Source: Petrimonas sulfuriphila (GTDB lineage Bacteria; Bacteroidota; Bacteroidia; Bacteroidales; Dysgonomonadaceae). Taken from it: a stretch of 64,000 nucleotides of DNA. Under the pieces are notes generated by a model. It was not told the DNA's origin and searched no databases. It worked only from the letters and a program-made list of their open reading frames with translations. The first letter of the stretch is position 1; each line of letters starts with the position of its first letter. Below are positions 37,202 to 46,023 of the stretch, piece by piece. The translations under genes and the position numbers were made by a program. The stretch is from positions 3,038,001 to 3,102,000 of the forward strand of contig CP073276.1 of the NCBI GenBank assembly GCA_038561985.1. Direction: 5' to 3'.

Positions 37202-37945
37202 TTATTTGCTTAATCTTTTCTTTAAATCTGTCAAGATAAAGGCCTTTGCCTTATTCGCATATTCCATGTTAGCCTTGGGTGCGTGTTGTGCATACCAATA
37301 TTTGTCGTCGAAACGCTTCATGTCGACTCCTTCGGGAGCAAAAGCCATCATAAGTGAGGTCTCTTGTTCACCGGCATGATCAATCGGCCACTGTGCCTGT
37401 GCCTCGGCACTCATAAAGGGTTCTACCCGAATCCAACTGAACGGGTCCGTTCCCGCATCATGTTCTGCGTAGTAATTGGCAGAGGCCTTGTCTTCTCCCC
37501 ACCAGCCATCCCCTTTTTCCCGGTCGAGAAAAGCAAAAATCTCCTGCTTGGCTGCCAATCTGAACGCCAAATCGTTTGGCATACCGCTTGCGAAGTTTTC
37601 ACTTTGGTGGTGATAAAACAGATTAATATTGCGGAAACCGATTCTCAACAGGTTGTAAAATAATTGCCGTGCAAAGGTGTTGAGTACGCCTGAATCAATG
37701 TGCATGCCTCCCTTGCGTTCAGGCCCGGATACGGCATAAGATCCTGCGCCGAACCAAAAAGGCGGTAAAATAATCACCTCCATTTCTTTCTCCAACATTT
37801 CCAACGCACCTTGTACAACTAATGTATCTACACCTGTGCAAAGATGTTCGGCATGATATTCTATAACACCTAACGCCATAACTACCGGAGTATTCTCATC
37901 AATAGACTTTCGGATTTGATCCGGAAACATATATTCGTAACGCAT
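37202..37945 (-). CDS. Creatininase family amidohydrolase
   Basis: A 247-residue cytoplasmic protein. The family metal site is visible: Glu and His in MALGVIEYHAEHLCTGVDT near residues 28-38 (with Asp), the His pair in LFYHHQSEN near residue 115, and Glu in DHAGEQETSLM near residue 195. GSYAVSGPERKGGMHI replaces the usual GxS..H segment. Members open cyclic amides (creatinine) or related C-N bonds in cofactor and sugar-derived substrates. It lies 12 bp downstream of a creatinase-like gene. Confidence 0.85.
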   Translation of the reverse strand: MRYEYMFPDQIRKSIDENTPVVMALGVIEYHAEHLCTGVDTLVVQGALEMLEKEMEVIILPPFWFGAGSYAVSGPERKGGMHIDSGVLNTFARQLFYNLLRIGFRNINLFYHHQSENFASGMPNDLAFRLAAKQEIFAFLDREKGDGWWGEDKASANYYAEHDAGTDPFSWIRVEPFMSAEAQAQWPIDHAGEQETSLMMAFAPEGVDMKRFDDKYWYAQHAPKANMEYANKAKAFILTDLKKRLSK

Positions 37946-37957
37946 ATTTTTTATTGT

Positions 37958-39118
37958 TTAAAGTTCAATGTATTTCATAAATTTAGAGGACATCATTTCT
38001 ACACCGCCATCTTTAACAATGACTCCGTTTTCCCACCTTAAGCCAAAATCTTTATCGTAGAAAAAAGTATCGATTTGAAAAGTCATATTTTTCTGCAATA
38101 GATATTCGGAAGTCGATTCCATCCAGGGGCGCTCTACTTCCATCATGCCGATAGCATGACACGGGCCGTAAAGAAGATATTGGCCAAAACCTTGATTCTT
38201 TACCCAATTCTCGTAGTCATTGACAACTTGTCCGGCAGGCTTTCCTGCAGCAATCATACCTATGGTTTTTTTGTGAGCTTCTAACCCAAATTCTATTAAA
38301 CGTCTTTTTCGCTCGGGCAACGGCCCGATGGAGAACGGCAAACCCACGCTGGATGAATAGCCACTGACTCTTGCGCCTATATTAAGTTGTATTACTTCAT
38401 TTTCTACGATTGTATTGTGTCCTGGTCTTGAGATAGCATTGTTGGTAGACTCTCCGCAAAAGCAGTAAAGGGAGTGTCCTTCATATTCTCCCCCGTGTTT
38501 ATATATCTCACGTTGGGCAATTCCAATGACCTGGAGTTCCGTCATACCCGGTTTTATCTCGTTCAATATAGCTTCCACAGCAAGTTCCGATATCTGGTAC
38601 GCCTTCCTCATGCATGCGAGTTCATTTTCACTTTTTACGAACCGAAGGGGCCAAAGGGTCATGTCTGCTTTTACGATTTCTACGTTAGGAAGCTGCTCTT
38701 TTAGGGAGGTATATACGGGTAGGGGAGTAATAGCCCATCCCACGATGCCTAATTTACGAATGTGTTGCAAATCGTATTTCTCCAACAAATCTTTGTATGT
38801 AATAAAAGACATCCCAGGCGCGTCCGGCTCAGCTGATTCGCGGTATTCTATCAACTTTTCAATATTTTTGAAAAAACTTCTCTGAGACGCGTATAAATCA
38901 CTTTCGGGGCCAACTAACAATATTGCTTCTCCCTGTGCCGGTACAAATACCGCAGCTGTTTCAAACACGGGCCAGTACTCACTCAAATACCTGACGAATG
39001 CCATGTCTGATTCTGTGGCATGTACTAAACAGGCGTCTAAGCCTTCTTTTTTGATGTTTGCCTGAAACTTCCTGATTCTTTCTTTAAATTCACTTGTTGG
39101 GATTGTTGTTGTGTTCAT
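37958..39118 (-). CDS. Creatinase-like M24 family protein lacking canonical metal ligands
   Basis: A 386-residue pita-bread protein with an N-terminal creatinase/prolidase domain and a C-terminal M24 domain from about residue 160. Metallopeptidases have two Asp ligands in a DxGaxxxGYxsD pattern; here the segment is QLNIGARVSGYSSSVG, with Asn and Ser at those places. His in GPCHAIGMME and Glu in LRWENGVIV remain. Metal-free creatinase shows the same loss, so a non-peptidase hydrolase acting on a C-N bond is more likely than an Xaa-Pro peptidase. It sits directly beside the creatininase-like gene. Confidence 0.8.
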   Translation of the reverse strand: MNTTTIPTSEFKERIRKFQANIKKEGLDACLVHATESDMAFVRYLSEYWPVFETAAVFVPAQGEAILLVGPESDLYASQRSFFKNIEKLIEYRESAEPDAPGMSFITYKDLLEKYDLQHIRKLGIVGWAITPLPVYTSLKEQLPNVEIVKADMTLWPLRFVKSENELACMRKAYQISELAVEAILNEIKPGMTELQVIGIAQREIYKHGGEYEGHSLYCFCGESTNNAISRPGHNTIVENEVIQLNIGARVSGYSSSVGLPFSIGPLPERKRRLIEFGLEAHKKTIGMIAAGKPAGQVVNDYENWVKNQGFGQYLLYGPCHAIGMMEVERPWMESTSEYLLQKNMTFQIDTFFYDKDFGLRWENGVIVKDGGVEMMSSKFMKYIEL

Positions 39119-39157
39119 AATACAGTTTTTTTTTCATTAATAATTTTGTTATAAAGT

Positions 39158-41533
39158 TTATCGAATGTTTTCTTTTCTGACTTTAGGCAACTGGTACAAT
39201 AAGGTGTCTTTCAAAACCAAAAGTTTCTCTTTTAATGAGTATGGGGTATAGACATAATCTTGCTCAAACTGAAAACCCATACGGGAATCTCTAGTTGTGG
39301 CCAATAAGGAGAGTTCAGTCCGTTCGATCTCGTCTTTTACAATATTTTCCATTCTATCAAGGATCTCCTGAATAGCTTCTTTTTCTTTTTCTTTTACTAG
39401 CTTCATCCGGAGATCTTCAAATTCAAGGATAGCGTAGTCGCTTTGCATCATTCGTTGTAGTTGTTCAGCCACAATTACTTCTCTTACCGCTTCTCTGCGT
39501 TTAGCCTCAGGACTGTTAATTGCGGCAGACCTGTATAAAGTCAATCCCCTTTCCATTTCATCAATGGCTTTTTTTAGATAATTAAGGAAAAGGGGCAGAA
39601 TCTTTGTTTCATTTGTAGCGACAATACCTGTTGCATTTCTGGCATATTGTTCTGCCCTATTTACCTGATTCGAAAAATCGGGGAAGAATACCATACGGGA
39701 AACGGTAAACGGCCAGTAAGGGTTGAGATCTGGATCATTCTTTGCCGGATCTGACCATGAATAGGTAAAAGTTGCTGTTCTTACTGGGGGTACCTGGAAA
39801 AATATAGGATTTCCAATAGCATTGTTAGTGCCCATATTAGGCCCGGTGTCGGGAACAAGACGGATAGCCCTGCTAAAATGTTCCCATGCTTTTAATACCT
39901 GTTCCTGCTGATTTTTTCCAAAAATTACCGTAGCCGTTTGATTCAAAAGTGTCTCAAAAGAAGGATAATCTGTCCAACAAGTCCATGCACGAAGCTTACT
40001 TAAAAAATTGGGTTTGTAACCGCTGCTCCAGCTCTCCAACGTTCCGTTCACACCTAGTCTTTCCAACGCCTTATAACGGTCATGCCATTGATAAGGACAG
40101 GGCAGATAAGGTATTGTTCCGTATTGCCAACTGGCAAAGGTGTCTACTTTAGAGAAGACCCTCATGTTACGATTTTTGGCTTCCTCTATTTGTGCTTCCG
40201 TCACTTCGGCCGGGCCAATTTGATTTAAGGAATAATCACGCAAATATCCCTGCATGCCGTCTACTTCAAAACTTTTTCCATTTTCCCAGGTGAGCATGGG
40301 GGTGGTGTTCTCAGGGAGTTGTTGAATGAAATAGCGCTTTATTTCCGTATTTTGGGGACGAAAATCGATATTGTATTCCCATGGAAGTATTTCTATGGCC
40401 GGGTTCATTTTATGACACTCTTCTTCGACTATTCCCACAGCATACGACCAGTTTTTAGCCCAATCCTGAAGGTACTCCTTACTTGCACCGTGGCCTCCCC
40501 CCCATTTTTTGTACCAGAATCCCTCCGTTAAGAGGATGTATCCGTTGATTTCAGGAAATTCCCGGACAATATCGCGTACCAGTCTACGCAATTCCGCTTC
40601 GCTTTCTTCGGTTCCCAAGTATTGGAAAATGATCTGCGTGTAAACTTTCAAGCCGTATTTGGAAGCTCGTTTAATCAGATCTCTTATTTTTGCAGGATCT
40701 TGTTTACGCACTCCGTACATCAGGCGTGCATAAAAATCGGTAGAATTATCGGCTGTTGTCCGGTCTCCATTCGGGTTGGTATATACACCGGCAAAAATAC
40801 CGTCAAAGCCGTCATGAACAAGATGGGACAAAAGTGCATCAGGCCATTCCATCCATCCCATCCACGATAGAACCATGCGCGTATGGTATAAACTGTGGCG
40901 AACTGTTTTTAAGTTGTTGGGTAAAAAAGGAGCTTCACGAAGATTCATTCTTGCTTCCAGGTTATAAAGGCCGAACATTGTTCCTTGTTCGTCATAACCA
41001 CACACAACAATACGACGAGGAGTTACCTGTATTTCGTAATCTTTGGGGTTTTTAAGGGTTAACCCGCATCCGGGAAGCTGCTCTCTCGTTCCTGCAACAA
41101 TACATTGACTTAATTTCTTCCAGTCATTCAAGGTGACCCTTTCTTCGAATTCTATTGCCACACCGTGTGAAATAACCATATAATCCTGAAAATCTTGAAC
41201 GGCGGTTAAGGTGACAATACCTGCCTGTTTCAAGTAAACCAGTTTCCACCCGTGATTGAGAATGGTCATCTCATCCTTTTCCGCTGAGGTGCTCTTGTCC
41301 CTTCTCCATACATGCACAGGAGCCGTTGAAAGATGTTTGTGGTAGTCATACGGTTCTTCCACAGCAAGGCGTTCAACCTCTGAAAGGAAAGGGGTTACGT
41401 TTCTGTTTTTTATGGTGTTTTCTGTGGAAATATCACTCTTTTCAGCAAAGCCCATAGTGGGTGAAACAGTCATTCCGACGAGGCCGGTAGTGCTTGTAAT
41501 TAAAAAATTTCTACGGGTAAAATTTTTTCTCAT
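39158..41533 (-). CDS. Tat-exported glycosidase-like protein (GH20/GH67-type architecture)
   Basis: A 791-residue protein beginning with a twin-arginine signal (TRRNFLITSTTGLVGMTVSP). Residues about 100-210 resemble the alpha/beta domain that precedes the TIM barrel in GH20 and GH67 enzymes (CGYDEQGTMFGLYNLEARM). A barrel-like region follows: DALLSHLVHDGFDGIFAGVYTN, KYGLKVYTQIIFQYLG, PEINGYILLTEGFWYKKWGG, with Glu residues that could be catalytic. The C-terminal 200 residues are helical and charged. I cannot name the family or substrate. Tat export suggests folding or cofactor binding before translocation. Confidence 0.65.
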   Translation of the reverse strand: MRKNFTRRNFLITSTTGLVGMTVSPTMGFAEKSDISTENTIKNRNVTPFLSEVERLAVEEPYDYHKHLSTAPVHVWRRDKSTSAEKDEMTILNHGWKLVYLKQAGIVTLTAVQDFQDYMVISHGVAIEFEERVTLNDWKKLSQCIVAGTREQLPGCGLTLKNPKDYEIQVTPRRIVVCGYDEQGTMFGLYNLEARMNLREAPFLPNNLKTVRHSLYHTRMVLSWMGWMEWPDALLSHLVHDGFDGIFAGVYTNPNGDRTTADNSTDFYARLMYGVRKQDPAKIRDLIKRASKYGLKVYTQIIFQYLGTEESEAELRRLVRDIVREFPEINGYILLTEGFWYKKWGGGHGASKEYLQDWAKNWSYAVGIVEEECHKMNPAIEILPWEYNIDFRPQNTEIKRYFIQQLPENTTPMLTWENGKSFEVDGMQGYLRDYSLNQIGPAEVTEAQIEEAKNRNMRVFSKVDTFASWQYGTIPYLPCPYQWHDRYKALERLGVNGTLESWSSGYKPNFLSKLRAWTCWTDYPSFETLLNQTATVIFGKNQQEQVLKAWEHFSRAIRLVPDTGPNMGTNNAIGNPIFFQVPPVRTATFTYSWSDPAKNDPDLNPYWPFTVSRMVFFPDFSNQVNRAEQYARNATGIVATNETKILPLFLNYLKKAIDEMERGLTLYRSAAINSPEAKRREAVREVIVAEQLQRMMQSDYAILEFEDLRMKLVKEKEKEAIQEILDRMENIVKDEIERTELSLLATTRDSRMGFQFEQDYVYTPYSLKEKLLVLKDTLLYQLPKVRKENIR

Positions 41534-41620
41534 TTTTTTGATTGTATTTACATATACGTATTCGAATACCTTTAAAGAGAGATCTGTTTATTACCAGAAG
41601 TGCATGTTTATTATAAAAAT

Positions 41621-42832
41621 ATTTGTTTATTCTTCGATAACCAGCAGAGAGTATCCTTTGCTTTTAGGTACGTTGATATGGACATAATCACCTTCAAGGG
41701 TATAAGACAGCTTCACCTTTTCGGGTGCCAGGTAGATGTTCTTGAAATTTCTATCATCGTGGCGAAGGGATAGGGTTATGTTGTCAAGTTCAATGGGTTC
41801 TTCGATCATTTGCGTATTTCCCCTCATCTCGGGCAGATAAGAAAGCAAATGCACCATTCTTCTTTTGGGTTGTTCCGTGACAAAAACCCGGGAGAATGAC
41901 GGTAAATTTTTTGTCTTTACTAACGGTTTGGCAAGAAACCGGTCGAGCACGTTGGAAAAGACTGTTCTTAACTCCACGGATGCCTTATCGTAATACCCGG
42001 AGAATATACGGTGGCTGAAATGGGCCACCTGCCCGTTAATTGTAAGCGCCGGCTTCTCCGTCACCTTGTCTGGCGGATTATAATAGAAAGCATATTCCCC
42101 ATCCCAATCCCGGTTATGATATGGTTTTACAAGACGTGCCTCCGTTCTTGTTTTACCGGACGCTTCCACTTCAATGCCGTTGGAGTATAAAGAGAGCGGC
42201 ATGTCCGGCAACCCTTCATTACAATTTTCCCCTACGGTAAAATAAGCCGGATCAAACGGATTTTCTCCTAAAAATTTGATGCCCCATTCCTGTTCGAGCA
42301 CAAAATGTCTCTTCTCCGGATCAAGGCCGGAGAACCCCGTTGAAATGACCGCCTTTCCTTCATTGACGTGTTTCTTCACGCGTCTTGCCGTTTCCTCGTC
42401 AAAGAGAATGTCGTCGGGAAAGATCAGCACCTTGTACTTGCTCCAGTCCGATGCCAGCGTCACCACATCGAACTGCTGCTTCAATTCGCTCAACATGCGC
42501 ACCGCGCTTTTGAGTTGTCTGTCGCCCCGTATGTTTGCAATTTTCTTTGGATAGACGATGGCTATTTCAGTTATGTTCTTGGCGTTGTCGAACCAGGGTT
42601 CCATGGTCTGGAGTTCCCTGTATATTCTTTCCACCCTGTCAAGGACGGCATTCTCGAGATCCCCCCTGGGGTGAAAATGGCCTCCGATATTGGGACGCAT
42701 CCCGTTGGCCAACCCGTAAAGCAACTCCGACTTGATGGCTTCCCCGGGACGTAATCCTCCAAAATCCCCCCAATCGTAAAACCGGCCCGTCATATTCAAA
42801 ACCGGATAGTCGCCCAGCGTCCTTAAATAGTG
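41621..42832. repeat. 1.2-kb near-identical direct repeat, copy 1
   Basis: Aligned to 48303-49514 at a constant offset of 6682 bp without gaps. By eye I find three differences, each changing a residue (K/R, K/R and P/L in A1/A2). It covers the C-terminal 400 codons of gene A1 and a few bases past its stop. Confidence 0.95.
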
Positions 42833-43642
42833 AGATAAAACCGGTAAGTATTCATATCCCCATGCGCCGGCAGGAAGGCATTCTACTTCAAAGTAAGTAC
42901 TGAATTTACTCTGTTCCTCGTAACCGGGATTGTTGTGGTATATTAATAAATTAGGATTTATTTTCGTTGCCGCTTTGTAAATATCTTCAGCTAATCTCAG
43001 CGCGGAGAATTCCGAAAATTTTGTTACTTCGTCCAGATTGTTCCAATCAATTCCCTTTTCTTTCATTTCCTTTACGCAAACAGGGCAGACGCAAGGGAAA
43101 TTCTGAAGGCAATCAATAAAGAAGCCGGACACCGGATAATTTCGTGCGATCTCTTCTACCATGGCAATTAAATGATCTCTGTAAGCGGTATTGTAGCACA
43201 TGGTTCGTACGTAAGGCGTAAAACGTGGCTCACGATATTCGCGGCCGTCAAAATACAGAGTCGTCCACTCTCTGTGTTTTAATCCCTCAGCACTACTTAT
43301 TCCCCCATTCAGATATGCCGTAAGAGCAATCCCTTTCCGATTGCATGCATCTGCAAGCTGCCCGAAAAGATCATATTTTAGAGAAGGGTGTTTTATGCCA
43401 ATCTTTGTATCGTAATAAGCCATTCCCAAATTACAGCGGGCGTGGAATGTCAGGTAATCTACTCCACAGGCTTTGATCCTATCAGTAAATGCCTCTACAT
43501 CAAAATTTTCTCCTACATCCGGGATAGCAGGCATAGTATGATTATCGTAAAACAGACAATACTTAGGCGTATGAATTTTGCCCTGCGGATAAACCAGAAA
43601 GGGTAGGACAAGGTAAATAACAAAAGGAATGATTTTCTTCAT
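41627..43642 (-). CDS. Glycosidase-like protein A1, secreted (GHL6-like barrel with beta-galactosidase-type trimerisation domain)
   Basis: A 671-residue protein with a signal peptide (MKKIIPFVIYLVLPFLVYPQG). The barrel starts KYCLFYDNHTMPAIPDVGENFDVEAF and contains VDYLTFHARCN, FIDCLQNFPCVCPVC (two CxxC-like pairs) and YDWGDFGGLRPGEAIKSELL; a glutamine-amidotransferase-like domain of the GH42 type follows (residues about 350-560). It resembles hypothetical glycosyl hydrolase GHL6 and alpha-L-fucosidase-like proteins; substrate unknown. The start at 43642 is chosen because it opens the signal peptide and clears the upstream gene by 4 bp. Bases 41621-42832 are nearly identical to gene A2 at 48303-49514. 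Confidence 0.7.
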   Translation of the reverse strand: MKKIIPFVIYLVLPFLVYPQGKIHTPKYCLFYDNHTMPAIPDVGENFDVEAFTDRIKACGVDYLTFHARCNLGMAYYDTKIGIKHPSLKYDLFGQLADACNRKGIALTAYLNGGISSAEGLKHREWTTLYFDGREYREPRFTPYVRTMCYNTAYRDHLIAMVEEIARNYPVSGFFIDCLQNFPCVCPVCVKEMKEKGIDWNNLDEVTKFSEFSALRLAEDIYKAATKINPNLLIYHNNPGYEEQSKFSTYFEVECLPAGAWGYEYLPVLSHYLRTLGDYPVLNMTGRFYDWGDFGGLRPGEAIKSELLYGLANGMRPNIGGHFHPRGDLENAVLDRVERIYRELQTMEPWFDNAKNITEIAIVYPKKIANIRGDRQLKSAVRMLSELKQQFDVVTLASDWSKYKVLIFPDDILFDEETARRVKKHVNEGKAVISTGFSGLDPEKRHFVLEQEWGIKFLGENPFDPAYFTVGENCNEGLPDMPLSLYSNGIEVEASGKTRTEARLVKPYHNRDWDGEYAFYYNPPDKVTEKPALTINGQVAHFSHRIFSGYYDKASVELRTVFSNVLDRFLAKPLVKTKNLPSFSRVFVTEQPKRRMVHLLSYLPEMRGNTQMIEEPIELDNITLSLRHDDRNFKNIYLAPEKVKLSYTLEGDYVHINVPKSKGYSLLVIEE

Positions 43643-43646
43643 TTTT

Positions 43647-45902
43647 TCAATCAATGATTTTAGCATTAGATAACACGGCTAGTATTTCTTCTTTGGTAAG
43701 TTTATTCGTTCGGATATACCGTCTGTCATTTAGGGGAATAAGAATATTACCGTTCGAGTCATTAACAGGCTCTTCCTCGTCCAATCTCTTGTATAAAGTA
43801 ATATCGGATGGTTTTAACTGTAGTTGAAGTTTTTTATTTCCGGATATGTGCCAATAAACAACGTAATAATCTCCCTTTCTCTGGAATATGAAAGCCCTGA
43901 TTTCTTTGCTGCCTCCTGCTACGCCAGAGATTTGTTCATAAGGCACCAATTCAAATTGATTTTGTTCATTCAGTAATAGATGATGCTCTTGTTCCATATC
44001 CTGAAGCATTGTTTTTTGTCCTTCGGTGAGCCAATCAATACTTCTTACCTCTTCCCATCTCCTATAAACTTCCAGGTTATCGGCTGTTCGGGCATGTTTT
44101 TTAAATCCCTCCAAATTTGAGTTTAATGAAACAGGACAATCCCAAGCAGCAGCTACGCTAGTTACAAATTCAATCATATCAGGCTGTGTCCCAATTGATT
44201 TTTCATTAGGAACAAAATAGCCCAGCCACCCGAAATTAACCCTTGAAAAATCGGCTTTCATCCGCCTTGCTTGTTGAGCTGGCCATCTTTTTATTTCTTC
44301 CTTCAGAACATCCGGCCTGAAAACATCAAACGCATTTCCTCCACTTAGCATGTGCCAGCTAAAATGTGACTTTGCCGCTCCTTCTGCATAAATGGGTGTA
44401 GGATCAAATCTCTTATAAACTCTCCACTGCGCATAAGGGACATTAAACCAAAATGGAGGGTTAACTCCTTCTGAACCGTCGAAGTAGCAAAACTCAAATC
44501 CGGCGTTATATATGTTTTCCAGTTTTTCCGCAATTTCATCTTGTAAGCTGGTTCTCTGATCAATATAAACACTTCTTTGGGTGCCGAACTCACTTACATC
44601 AAGCAATCCAAAAATGGTACCAACCGGTAATGAATTTATGGTTGTTTTGTCAACTCCTCTTGTACAACCGATAAACTTATACGGCCACGATGTCGTATAG
44701 CTCTCGTAGGAAACCAATTCGGTTCCTATTTTTAGCACGCGCATACCATCTGCTAATGTAGTACTGACTGGATTTTGTTCCACAAATATTTCTGTGTCGC
44801 TAGTTCCCAGTGGTTTTGCCAGCGTAAAATATTTAAGCAAATTCAATCGATGATCGGATATAGGCGTAACATACCTACTGTCTCTTCCTATATGTGAATG
44901 TAAAAAATGTAAACCGGGTGAGATGCCTTTACCCTTGATTTTTTTAAGTAAATTTTCCAAATCCTCCCTTTCATTTGGGTAAATTGATTTTCTCCAGTCA
45001 TAATCTCCCTTTTTACTCCATGATGGGCCACTTTCTACAATAGCGCTATATGGAATTTTCATACTGCGAAATCCTCCCATTTTTGCATATTTTATATGTT
45101 CATCTACGTTGTCGGGAGTGATATCCGAAGCGGCATAATAAGATGCATTGTATAGTTTGTGTCTGCGACTTTCAACGCCCTTTGGCAAATTAAAATCCTC
45201 CTCCACCCGGGCGATATTGTTTAGTAAATCGCCTGTTTTGCAGACTATCAAAGCGGCTCCAACCTCTAATAGCTGAATGTCCCTTTCAACTGCCGCCTTC
45301 ATTATGCGATACCCTTCACGCTTTTCTGAATTGATCCGCGCATGAATATTTGTTGCGAGTACGTTAATGGCTATTTTATTGTCCCAGCTTACATTGAGCC
45401 ATTCTCCGAAGTGTTCTCGGTCGCGCACAGGCAATTGAATAAAATTCATTTCATAAACGGGAGGTAAAATCCCTTTATTTACACCAATGCCATAATCATT
45501 GCCTTCTATAAAAAAATCCTTTACCGTGAAGTTTATATAATTGGGTGTTATATCTAATTTTATACGTGCCTTATAGAAAATCAGTTCAAAATCAACAATC
45601 AGTTCGTTCCCTTCTTTTTTAACGGATTTAGCATTGAATGATATTTTGTTTGTTGGATAAGCCAGTTTTATTTCATTGTGGAATGGCCTTTCCTGAGTGA
45701 CAGAGAAAACAGGCATGTTTAATTGCTGCGAAAGACATTCTTCATTGGTTGGTTTATACAGTAGACTTTTGGCAATTCCATCTTCCCCGATAACAAATCT
45801 CATTTGATCGTTTTCAATGACGATATCCCTGTTATCATTTGTTCTTGCATCTATGTTTAATGCAACACTGGCTATGATAAGTAAGACAATAGAAAATCTC
45901 AT
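43647..45902 (-). CDS. Glycosidase-like protein B1, secreted
   Basis: A 751-residue protein with a signal peptide (MRFSIVLLIIASVALNIDA). The first 240 residues look like a beta-sandwich (IVIENDQMRFVIGEDGIAKSL, FGEWLNVSWDNKIAINVLAT). A TIM-barrel-like region follows: PDNVDEHIKYAKMGGFRSMKIPY, PGLHFLHSHIGRDSRYVTP, DEIAEKLENIYNAGFEFCYFDGSEG (an acidic pair well placed for catalysis), HFSWHMLSGG and INSLPVGT. A small C-terminal beta domain ends it. I do not recognise the family. It is a tandem paralogue of B2 (46024-48285), about 121 bp away. Confidence 0.65.
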   Translation of the reverse strand: MRFSIVLLIIASVALNIDARTNDNRDIVIENDQMRFVIGEDGIAKSLLYKPTNEECLSQQLNMPVFSVTQERPFHNEIKLAYPTNKISFNAKSVKKEGNELIVDFELIFYKARIKLDITPNYINFTVKDFFIEGNDYGIGVNKGILPPVYEMNFIQLPVRDREHFGEWLNVSWDNKIAINVLATNIHARINSEKREGYRIMKAAVERDIQLLEVGAALIVCKTGDLLNNIARVEEDFNLPKGVESRRHKLYNASYYAASDITPDNVDEHIKYAKMGGFRSMKIPYSAIVESGPSWSKKGDYDWRKSIYPNEREDLENLLKKIKGKGISPGLHFLHSHIGRDSRYVTPISDHRLNLLKYFTLAKPLGTSDTEIFVEQNPVSTTLADGMRVLKIGTELVSYESYTTSWPYKFIGCTRGVDKTTINSLPVGTIFGLLDVSEFGTQRSVYIDQRTSLQDEIAEKLENIYNAGFEFCYFDGSEGVNPPFWFNVPYAQWRVYKRFDPTPIYAEGAAKSHFSWHMLSGGNAFDVFRPDVLKEEIKRWPAQQARRMKADFSRVNFGWLGYFVPNEKSIGTQPDMIEFVTSVAAAWDCPVSLNSNLEGFKKHARTADNLEVYRRWEEVRSIDWLTEGQKTMLQDMEQEHHLLLNEQNQFELVPYEQISGVAGGSKEIRAFIFQRKGDYYVVYWHISGNKKLQLQLKPSDITLYKRLDEEEPVNDSNGNILIPLNDRRYIRTNKLTKEEILAVLSNAKIID
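43834..43995. repeat. 162-bp high-identity patch shared by genes B1 and B2, copy 1
   Basis: Matches 46214-46375 at constant offset 2380. I count five differences in 162 bp, whereas flanking sequence is clearly more divergent. It encodes the segment EQEHHLLLNEQNQFELVPYE onward near the C-terminus. Confidence 0.85.
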
Positions 45903-46023
45903 GTTTGACGTTTGTTTTATTATTCTTATTTAAGAAATTGAATAATTACTAAAGATGTATTTGTTGAGGGGTTAATTCTTTTTGTTTAAACCACTCTAGA
46001 AATCTAACTTTACGACAGGTTTT

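Noticed and set aside
37958-39118. Annotation as Xaa-Pro aminopeptidase
   Set aside because: The two Asp metal ligands expected in the GxxxxGYxsD region are Asn and Ser; a creatinase-like role fits better.
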